54,215 bases of DNA, taken from an uncultured Bacteroidota bacterium. GTDB lineage: Bacteria; Bacteroidota; Bacteroidia; Chitinophagales; Chitinophagaceae. Below are positions 16,766-22,914 of this stretch, in pieces. A program made the translations under genes and the position numbers. Location: contig CAIKOJ010000170.1 of NCBI GenBank assembly GCA_903829015.1, forward strand, positions 1-54,215. Direction: 5' to 3'. Below the pieces are notes generated by a model. That model was not told the origin of the DNA, searched no databases, and saw nothing but the letters and a program-made list of their open reading frames with translations. Every line of letters starts with the position of its first letter. Positions within the stretch are counted from its first letter, which is position 1.

Positions 16766-17449
16766 CTAAACCCTAAATACCCCCATACCACCATCAACGG
16801 CAATTATTTGTCCGGTTATCCAGGATGCCCTGCCGGTAAGCAAAAAAGCAATTGCTTCTGCCACCTCGTTGGTTGTGCCTATTTTTTTCATAGGGTTGCG
16901 TTTTTCCATGGCTTCAATCTTTTCGGCATTGGCTATAAAGCGCTCACTCAGTGGTGTATTGGTGAGAGATGGAGCTACCGCGTTCACGCGAATGCCCGGT
17001 GCAAGTTCGGCAGCCAGTGCTCTGGTCAGCCCTTCCAGTGCCCCCTTAGCCATCCCTATCGAAGTATGGAACGGCATACCTGTCTGCGCTGCTACAGAGC
17101 TCATCAGCACCACAGATCCCGCCGCACTCTTTTTCAACTGGCTCAGGTAGTGCTGTACAAACGCCACAGCCCCAAGCACATTAACTTCATAGTCATGCAC
17201 AAAGTCAACTGTATTCAACCTCGCAAATGGTTTCAGATTTATCGTTCCCGGAAAATAGACCAGACCGTCTATCGCCTCGTCTATTACCGGGAACGCCCCC
17301 GCCACATATCGCTCTACAGCATAGACAGCATCGTATCCTTCCACATCAGGCTGCCTGCTGATACCCAGCACCCTATGTCCCTCCCGCTTTAGTATTGCAG
17401 CCGTGGCCATAGCTATGCTGCTCGATGCGCCGGCAAATAAATAAGTCAT
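16766..17449 (-). CDS. Short-chain dehydrogenase/reductase with altered active site
   Basis: The 227-residue Rossmann protein has a nucleotide-binding GASSSIA motif (residues 7-13), the NVLG Asn90, VVLMSSVA with Ser117/118, IRVNAVAPS, and ITGQIIAVDGG near the C-terminus, all standard SDR marks. The YxxxK position reads IGMAK, so the catalytic Tyr is Ile131 while Lys135 is kept, and the last Gly of the nucleotide loop is Ala13. The enzyme may therefore not run ordinary alcohol/ketone chemistry, or it may use another residue. It is the second gene of an operon, one base after the TIGR03643 gene, and shares its promoter. I recall this pair in light-linked gene clusters with cryptochromes. Confidence 0.85.
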   Translation of the reverse strand: MTYLFAGASSSIAMATAAILKREGHRVLGISRQPDVEGYDAVYAVERYVAGAFPVIDEAIDGLVYFPGTINLKPFARLNTVDFVHDYEVNVLGAVAFVQHYLSQLKKSAAGSVVLMSSVAAQTGMPFHTSIGMAKGALEGLTRALAAELAPGIRVNAVAPSLTNTPLSERFIANAEKIEAMEKRNPMKKIGTTNEVAEAIAFLLTGRASWITGQIIAVDGGMGVFRV

Positions 17450-17450
17450 A

Positions 17451-17822
17451 CTAGTATCTCTTTGAAATTTTGTTCAGCGATATCACCCTCTGCCTGCTGC
17501 ACCTGAATCGGATTATGTCGTCGCTGCGCCGCTCCCGATGCTTGGTTTTACAGGCTTCAACCCGCTTACGCCAAGCGCGGTAGCTCTTAAACCGTAGTTC
17601 CCGCTTCATCAGTTCGCGCACCTTGCTTTCATTGAGCCCAAACTGGTAAGTAATTGCCTCAAAAGGTGTTCTGTCTTCCCAGGCCATTTCAATGATCCTG
17701 TCGATCTCACTATCGGTAAGTCGATCCGGTTTAAAATCAGGTTCGTTCTGTTCATCAACCATATATGCACTTGGCGAAGGCAGATCGCTGTAGTAACAAT
17801 AATGATCATACACTGGTTCCAT
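17451..17822 (-). CDS. TIGR03643 (DUF2805) family protein
   Basis: The 123-residue protein holds the family's core, RIIEMAWEDRTPFEAITYQF followed by GLNESKVRELMKRELRFKSY and RAWRKRVEACKTKH. This reads as a helix-turn-helix-like fold rich in basic residues, suggesting nucleic-acid binding, but no function is established. Homologs usually sit beside photolyase/cryptochrome-type genes and SDRs; only the SDR is here. The stop lies one base before the SDR start, so the two are cotranscribed. The N-terminal 40 residues are acidic and Tyr-rich. Regulation is probably specific, since the promoter is enclosed in a perfect inverted repeat. Confidence 0.85.
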   Translation of the reverse strand: MEPVYDHYCYYSDLPSPSAYMVDEQNEPDFKPDRLTDSEIDRIIEMAWEDRTPFEAITYQFGLNESKVRELMKRELRFKSYRAWRKRVEACKTKHRERRSDDIIRFRCSRQRVISLNKISKRY

Positions 17823-17910
17823 AATTGGTATATTTTATATGTTCAGAATGCCTTGCATTTGCCACGGTGCCCACAATCACCTACTTAGGCGAGGGAAAAT
17901 GTCGAATTTG

Positions 17911-17946
17911 TTTTGTTTAACAAATTTACGATAATTTTAAACAAAA
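17911..17946. promoter_or_regulatory. Perfect 10-base inverted repeat around the TIGR03643/SDR promoter
   Basis: TTTTGTTTAA (17911-17920) is the exact reverse complement of TTAAACAAAA (17937-17946). The 16-base spacer holds the -7 element, so a dimeric protein bound here would block or activate the promoter. This is a likely operator. Confidence 0.65.
17921..17928 (-). promoter_or_regulatory. Bacteroidota-type -7 element (TAAATTTG) of the TIGR03643/SDR operon
   Basis: This minus-strand TAnnTTTG match lies 98 bases upstream of the start at 17822, giving an unusually long leader for this window. It is inside the inverted repeat at 17911-17946. Confidence 0.55.
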
Positions 17947-18081
17947 TAATTTGAACAATATCGAAACTCTCAATAGTTCTATTGCTGTTATGCACTTTAT
18001 GTTTTCAATATAACCTCCAGAACGAAAAGAAAAGCTTGCGAGGTTTTACTTTCAACACCGCATGACTAAAACCATATGCCT

Positions 18082-18108
18082 AAAAAAAAAGCCGCCCCGA
18101 AGGGCGGC
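18082..18108 (-). terminator. Intrinsic terminator after the small secreted protein
   Basis: GCCGCCC and GGGCGGC pair around CGAA (18091-18108), with a nine-base A run to the left that is the T-tail on the minus strand. Confidence 0.9.
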
Positions 18109-18151
18109 CACACTAAACAAATTACTAATCAATAATTCCAAACTACCATAA

Positions 18152-18457
18152 CTATCTGTAGTACCCACGACCATATCCTCTATCGTAATGTCCATAATGG
18201 CGTTGAGTTTCGTACCTGGGCCTGCAACCGTGGTGGTGCCTTCCATAACCGCCACCATATCCGCTGCCATAACCGTAAGATGCAGCAGGCACTGGTGGGC
18301 AGTACCTTGGAGCAGGCACAAACACCCTCGGCATTGGTGGAGCAGGTACATACCATCCGTGTCTGTGACCACGCCATGGTGCAGCACTAGCACTGGCAGC
18401 AACACCCACCGACAAAAGAACTATCAGCAATCCGGAAACAATCATTTTGGTTTTCAT
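18152..18457 (-). CDS. Small secreted His/Gly/Tyr/Arg-rich protein
   Basis: The 101-residue protein has a signal peptide (MKTKMIVSGLLIVLLSVGVAASASA) and a low-complexity mature part: APPMPRVFVPAP, GYGSGYGGGYGRHHHG, and GHYDRGYGRGYYR at the end, preceded by a RHYGHYDRG stretch. Nine or so His residues could bind metal. No folded domain is recognisable; this composition recurs in small exported Bacteroidota proteins of unknown role. It is monocistronic and has a strong terminator just downstream, which supports a real, well-expressed gene. Overlapping reading frames on both strands are rejected because only this frame has a signal peptide. Confidence 0.75.
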   Translation of the reverse strand: MKTKMIVSGLLIVLLSVGVAASASAAPWRGHRHGWYVPAPPMPRVFVPAPRYCPPVPAASYGYGSGYGGGYGRHHHGCRPRYETQRHYGHYDRGYGRGYYR

Positions 18458-18677
18458 AACTATTTATGTTTTGGTTACAGTATATCAGATACAATTTTGA
18501 AGCCAAGGTTTAAACCGAAAACCATTAAATTCACTATTGGCCTTTTTTTAACAATTCCGGCCATTAACCAAAAGTTACAATATTGAGAATTACAAAGCCA
18601 GCTAACTAAAAATGTTCCCCGATATTATGTAATCTGATTTAAATTTAATTACCTTACACCTACTAACTCCTTGTCAA

Positions 18678-19700
18678 TTGCAACGTATAAAAAATAGCCT
18701 CTTATTGGTTTCCATTGTATCATTGATCATTGGTGGAGCAGCAACGCTTTTGGTGGAACATGAAGTAGTGAAACCAGATATTGAAAATGAGCCTTCCTCT
18801 AATCGCGACCCCAGGATATCAGGCGACAATTATACTATAGCAGGCTACAACAGCGCGTACAAGTTTATACATCCCATTTTGTCTATAGAGCCGGTAAACG
18901 AATCGGAGAAATACGCCGGCATCAAAAAAAATATTGAAGATTATATCGCTGGCGAAAAACAAAAAGGGCTCACATCGGCATCTGTATATTTCCGCGAGTT
19001 CTCAAAAGGACAATGGTTTGGCATTAACCTCACAGAGAAATACGACCCGGGTTCACTGCTCAAGGTAGGAGTACTCATCACCTATCTGCGCATGGCCGAA
19101 AACGATAAAGACCTATTAAAGAAAGAGATCGAATACCATGCCGAAAAAGGTTTCCGTTTTCCCGAAGAGCATTTCAAATCAGAAAGCGTAAGCGAAGGAG
19201 GCAAGTACACCTTAAACGAATTGCTGCGCTTCATGATCGTATATTCTGATAACAGAGCCACACTCTTTCTCGAAGATCATATGGATACAACAGTATTCAA
19301 AAATGAATTCACCGATCTGGGCATGACTCCGCCCCGCTTTAGTGACCCCAACTATACTTTAAATCCGAAAGAATACTCAATGATGTTTAAGGCGCTGTAC
19401 ACTTCGGGCTATTTACAGAAACGTGCCTCAGAGACAGCCCTATCCCTTTTATCAGAAAGCGTTTTTAAAGAAGGCCTGCTGAAGGGATTGCCGCCTAATG
19501 TTACGATAGCTCACAAATTTGGCGAGTTCGGAAATGGCACCATGCATGAGCTGCATGAATGTGGTATTATCTACCTCAACAATACGCCGTATCTTATCAA
19601 TATCATGACGCGGAGCAACGACTGGAATCAGCTATCTGATCTCATAGGGCATATTTCAAAAACGGTGTACGATTACAACGCATCAGCGCAGGTCAACTGA
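18678..19700 (+). CDS. Class A beta-lactamase-like serine hydrolase
   Basis: The 340-residue protein has an N-terminal anchor or signal (residues ~7-26) and a D-Ala transpeptidase/beta-lactamase-like domain. The active-site motifs are PGSLLKV (Ser126, Lys129), VYSDNRA (Ser190-Asp191-Asn192) and AHKFGEF (Lys280), where KTG reads KFG. SxxK, SDN and a K-x-G match class A enzymes. No clear class A Glu166 counterpart is seen, so it may be a carboxypeptidase-like or hydrolase relative rather than a resistance enzyme. The ATG-less start is TTG 18678, chosen because it gives the hydrophobic N-terminus. Its 3' end overlaps the convergent ATP-cone gene by eight bases. Confidence 0.8.
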   Translation: MQRIKNSLLLVSIVSLIIGGAATLLVEHEVVKPDIENEPSSNRDPRISGDNYTIAGYNSAYKFIHPILSIEPVNESEKYAGIKKNIEDYIAGEKQKGLTSASVYFREFSKGQWFGINLTEKYDPGSLLKVGVLITYLRMAENDKDLLKKEIEYHAEKGFRFPEEHFKSESVSEGGKYTLNELLRFMIVYSDNRATLFLEDHMDTTVFKNEFTDLGMTPPRFSDPNYTLNPKEYSMMFKALYTSGYLQKRASETALSLLSESVFKEGLLKGLPPNVTIAHKFGEFGNGTMHELHECGIIYLNNTPYLINIMTRSNDWNQLSDLIGHISKTVYDYNASAQVN

Positions 19701-20520
19701 TCAGGGTCAGCACCTCATTCACCACCACGCCTATTCTTCCTTCAGAAACTCTTATCTCTGAAAGTGAGCTTGAATGTGCAGCGAGGTCTTTGCATAATAT
19801 AATGCCCTTTTCAAGCAGCATCTGTTTCTCCTTTTTGGTTAGGGTGGTGAGGCAGGTAACCGGGTATATCTTAAATCTGTCTGAAATGTCCTTAAGGCTG
19901 TTCTTCGTTGGGTAGTCCCAGCTGAGCAAATGCAGCCCGGCACATTCGCCATACTTTACTGCATCAGAGGTGAACTTTGTGTTGGTAACGATCCAGCCAC
20001 GACATTCTTTACCCTTCACTGTGTACATGGCACTAATGTCTCTATACCTTGAATTCACGTATAGCGGTATTTTAACATCGCACGGTATCGACTGGCTATT
20101 GTGGTATTTACATTCTACAACACAGTATTCGAGGCTGTTTTCGGCTACTATGTCTACCTCATGGTTTACACATTGTCCGGCAATGATCTGGTTGAGCTTT
20201 ATCTGGTATCCCAGTTGCCTGAACACCTCACCAATAAACTTCTCAAACGGAAAACCCGATGGACCCAGATCCATAATGGCACGTTTAAGCGTATATCGGC
20301 TGGCAGATGGGCTATGTCTTCTCTTTAAGAGTTTGAAGGCCATGCTGTATATCTCCCTTGTGGTCATACCCTCATGCATGCAAGAAACAACCTCATTTGC
20401 CACCTCGTTGATCACTGCATCTGCCGTGCCAGACCGCTGCAACGACCTTTTCAACTTGTCAATTGAAAATGGCACCAGGTCGCCGGTAGATTTTATTATG
20501 TTAATTGATTTCTGTGGCAT
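19693..20520 (-). CDS. ATP-cone domain fused to a PD-(D/E)XK nuclease-like domain
   Basis: With the ATG at 20520 the protein has 275 residues. An upstream TTG at 20541 lies inside the promoter and is rejected. Residues ~2-85 read as an ATP-cone, the nucleotide-sensing module of ribonucleotide reductases (VPFSIDKLKRSLQRSG, MTTREIYSMAFKLLKRR). Residues ~85-200 resemble Mrr-type endonucleases: FEKFIGEVFRQLGY (Glu98), HEVDIV (Asp123) and VVECKYH (Glu136, Lys138), the PD-(D/E)XK core. The C-terminal part (LTKKEKQMLLEKGI) may be a small helical DNA-binding unit. It could be a nucleotide-controlled nuclease. It is monocistronic with no methylase beside it, so a standard restriction role is doubtful. 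Confidence 0.82.
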   Translation of the reverse strand: MPQKSINIIKSTGDLVPFSIDKLKRSLQRSGTADAVINEVANEVVSCMHEGMTTREIYSMAFKLLKRRHSPSASRYTLKRAIMDLGPSGFPFEKFIGEVFRQLGYQIKLNQIIAGQCVNHEVDIVAENSLEYCVVECKYHNSQSIPCDVKIPLYVNSRYRDISAMYTVKGKECRGWIVTNTKFTSDAVKYGECAGLHLLSWDYPTKNSLKDISDRFKIYPVTCLTTLTKKEKQMLLEKGIILCKDLAAHSSSLSEIRVSEGRIGVVVNEVLTLIS

Positions 20521-20538
20521 ATATCTGGTGTGTTTATT

Positions 20539-20546
20539 CAAAGGTA
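20539..20546 (-). promoter_or_regulatory. Bacteroidota-type -7 element (TACCTTTG) of the ATP-cone gene
   Basis: This minus-strand TAnnTTTG match overlaps a TTG at 20541 that would otherwise be an in-frame start, so translation must begin at ATG 20520, 18 bases downstream. Confidence 0.6.
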
Positions 20547-20608
20547 GTGCCTTTAGGAAATAATTAAATGATCTGGGTCATGCTGCAAAAATAACCGCAA
20601 ATACCACC

Positions 20609-20616
20609 TAATTTTG
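20609..20616 (+). promoter_or_regulatory. Bacteroidota-type -7 element (TAATTTTG)
   Basis: This TAnnTTTG match ends 31 bases before the start at 20648. With the element at 20539 it makes a divergent promoter pair. Confidence 0.55.
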
Positions 20617-20647
20617 AATTGAGAAACATCTTCGACATAATCATCCA

Positions 20648-21658
20648 ATGGATACACTGACCCATATAGTATTAGGCGCCTGTATTGGGGAAGCTATAGC
20701 CGGCAAAGAACTGGGCAGAAAAGCACTGGTAGTTGGTGCTATAGCCAACAGCCTGCCTGATATTGATTTTGTTGCATCGTTTTGGTTGCCTGTTAGCAGA
20801 GACCTGCTTGCCCATCGTGGGTTCACACACTCCTTTGCATTTATGTTGTTGGTATCGCCCTTGATAGCTATGCTGTGCAGCAGATTGTTTAAAAATGAAA
20901 ACGTATCGTTTGCCAGATGGTACTTTTTCTGGGGTTTGCAGATATCCGTGCATTTGTTCATCGACTGTTTTAATGCTTATGGCACCGGCTTGTTCGAACC
21001 ATTCAGCCATTACAGAGTGTCTTTCAATACGCTATATGTGGCGGATCCGTTATACACAATATGGTTGTGCATTGCAGCAGTGGCATTGCTGATAACCGGC
21101 AGCGGCAAACGAACACGTAAATTCTGGACGATGTTTGGGTTGGGCATAAGTACATTATATGTGCTCATCTCGGTCTTTTTCAAATTATATATTGATCAAG
21201 CAATTCAAAAAGAGGAAGTAGTACAGCACGCCAGGCCGGGCAGGTATTTTAGTACCCCTACCCCATTGAACAGCATGCTGTGGTATATAGTTGCAGAAAG
21301 CGATTCAGGCTTCAATATCGGTTACAGATCTGTGTTCGATAAAACAGAGCATACTACATTCCATTATGCTCCCAAAAACAGATCACTTCTGACGTCTGAT
21401 GTTTATAAAAGCGATGCTGCAATTCTCACACAATTTTCTGATGGATTCTATACAATAAGCAACAGACACGACACGCTTGTTTTCAACGTACTCAGATTTG
21501 GTGAGATACTGGGCTGGGCAAACCCCAACAATGGTTTTGTATTCTACTATAATTTGCAATACCCCGACGCAAATGAATTGATCGTTCAAAGGGGCAGATT
21601 CGCCGGATGGAATAAAGAGAATATTGACTTATTCTTAAAAAGAATAAAAGGCATTTAG
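20648..21658 (+). CDS. Membrane-bound metal-dependent hydrolase (YdjM/DUF457 family)
   Basis: The 336-residue protein starts with the family signature MDTLTHIVLGACIGEA, then GAIANSLPDIDF and HRGFTHS, whose Asp and His residues are the presumed metal ligands, and VHLFIDCFNAYGT. About five hydrophobic segments lie in the first ~185 residues. The C-terminal ~150 residues are soluble, beta-rich and periplasmic or cytoplasmic. The family is annotated as metal-dependent hydrolases, with YdjM itself LexA-regulated in enterobacteria, but no substrate is known. It converges with the PLD gene, overlapping it by four bases. Confidence 0.88.
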   Translation: MDTLTHIVLGACIGEAIAGKELGRKALVVGAIANSLPDIDFVASFWLPVSRDLLAHRGFTHSFAFMLLVSPLIAMLCSRLFKNENVSFARWYFFWGLQISVHLFIDCFNAYGTGLFEPFSHYRVSFNTLYVADPLYTIWLCIAAVALLITGSGKRTRKFWTMFGLGISTLYVLISVFFKLYIDQAIQKEEVVQHARPGRYFSTPTPLNSMLWYIVAESDSGFNIGYRSVFDKTEHTTFHYAPKNRSLLTSDVYKSDAAILTQFSDGFYTISNRHDTLVFNVLRFGEILGWANPNNGFVFYYNLQYPDANELIVQRGRFAGWNKENIDLFLKRIKGI

Positions 21659-22833
21659 TCTTCCGACTGGTGCTGATTGAAGTAAAAAGTGAACAGAAAG
21701 AAAAGAAAGTGAATGATCCGGTAGGAGAGATAATATAGGAACTTGCGGATAACATTCTCAGATACCCAGAAGTTCTCTCTACTGATCTTTACACAATCTG
21801 TTTCAATGATATTGAGCAGCTTTTCCTGAAGGCCGGCAGCTATTTTATCATCCCTGATATCGAGATTTAGTTCTACACTGGCGAAAGCACTTATATTATT
21901 TACGTTGTAAGAACCAATAGTAACAAACTCACCGTCTGCAACAGCTATTTTACCATGAAGTATGTTCGACTGATACTCATACACTTCAATATTATGTCTG
22001 AACAGCCATTTGTATAAATAGCGTTCGGCATACTTAGCAAACGGCACATCAGCTTCACCGGTTAGTATTAGTTTTACATTTACTTTTCGTGCAGTAGCAG
22101 CAGCCATGCACCGTAGTAATTTTTGTGGCGGCCAGAAATAACTGGTCATTAAAACCACACTACTTTTCGATTTATTGAATACCTCGCGGTATGTTTTGGA
22201 AATCTCTGTTTTCTGGTAAACCCAGTCATTTCTTCTTATCCGCACACTACAAGGCCCCATACCGGTAAAATCATGCGGCGGTAAATTAATGGCCTTGCAC
22301 TTACGCTTAAAAACTGCCCGGTTCCAGGTACCGACGCATAGGGCATCCAACTGTCTCGCGGCATCACCTTCCACACAGACAGCCCAATCGAGCCACCCCG
22401 GCACACCGGGCATATCATTATAGCGGTTGCTGATATTGATACCTGCCACTATCGCAACTTTGCCATCAGCCACTACAACTTTGTGATGCATACGTCTACC
22501 CAGATAATGCGACTGACTCTTGAATAACGGCATAAAAAACCGAAAACAAACTCCGGCTTCTAAAAGTTTAACAATAAACTCCTTCGATATTCCTTTTGAA
22601 GCATAACCATCCAGCATTACGTAAACGAGTACCCCTCTCCTGGCCGCACGGATGAGCGCATCCGCAACCTTGTTGCCGGTCTCATCCTCGTCAAAAATAT
22701 AGGTTTGAAGGTGCAGTGAATAAGTAGCGCTATCTGCCATCTCAGTGATCAGCCGAAAATACTCGCCGCCACCACGTATTATGTTGACCCTATTGTGAAT
22801 TGAGAAATCAGAACCAATTTTAGTTGAAGACAT
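21655..22833 (-). CDS. Phospholipase D family protein, cardiolipin synthase-like
   Basis: The 392-residue protein has two HKD motifs: HHKVVVAD (His116, Lys118, Asp123) and HGKIAVADG (His293, Lys295, Asp300), with GINISNRY and GSYNVNN following them as in cardiolipin synthases (ClsB-like). Such enzymes join phosphatidylglycerol or phosphatidylethanolamine to make cardiolipin; another phosphodiesterase role is possible. There is no N-terminal membrane segment, but the last ~30 residues (FLYYLSYRIIHFLFFLFTFYF) form a hydrophobic tail that could anchor it. A near-consensus -7 (TAACTTTA) stands just upstream of the start. It is monocistronic. Confidence 0.88.
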   Translation of the reverse strand: MSSTKIGSDFSIHNRVNIIRGGGEYFRLITEMADSATYSLHLQTYIFDEDETGNKVADALIRAARRGVLVYVMLDGYASKGISKEFIVKLLEAGVCFRFFMPLFKSQSHYLGRRMHHKVVVADGKVAIVAGINISNRYNDMPGVPGWLDWAVCVEGDAARQLDALCVGTWNRAVFKRKCKAINLPPHDFTGMGPCSVRIRRNDWVYQKTEISKTYREVFNKSKSSVVLMTSYFWPPQKLLRCMAAATARKVNVKLILTGEADVPFAKYAERYLYKWLFRHNIEVYEYQSNILHGKIAVADGEFVTIGSYNVNNISAFASVELNLDIRDDKIAAGLQEKLLNIIETDCVKISRENFWVSENVIRKFLYYLSYRIIHFLFFLFTFYFNQHQSED

Positions 22834-22914
22834 CAGCTTTGCTTAGCCCTCTAAAGTTACGCTATTAAAACCCTAAAAAAATGTAAAAAAACTGCACTTA
22901 ATAGCATTAGGCAA

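Larger units (their letters stand above)
17823..18151. other. 329-base intergenic region with operator-like repeat and terminator
   Basis: From left to right this stretch holds the leader of the TIGR03643 operon, its promoter within a perfect inverted repeat, and a minus-strand terminator for the small secreted protein. No credible ORF is present. Confidence 0.6.

Noticed and set aside
16637..17392. 251-residue plus-strand ORF
   Set aside because: It overlaps the SDR gene on the opposite strand and shows no recognisable domain; the SDR is clear.
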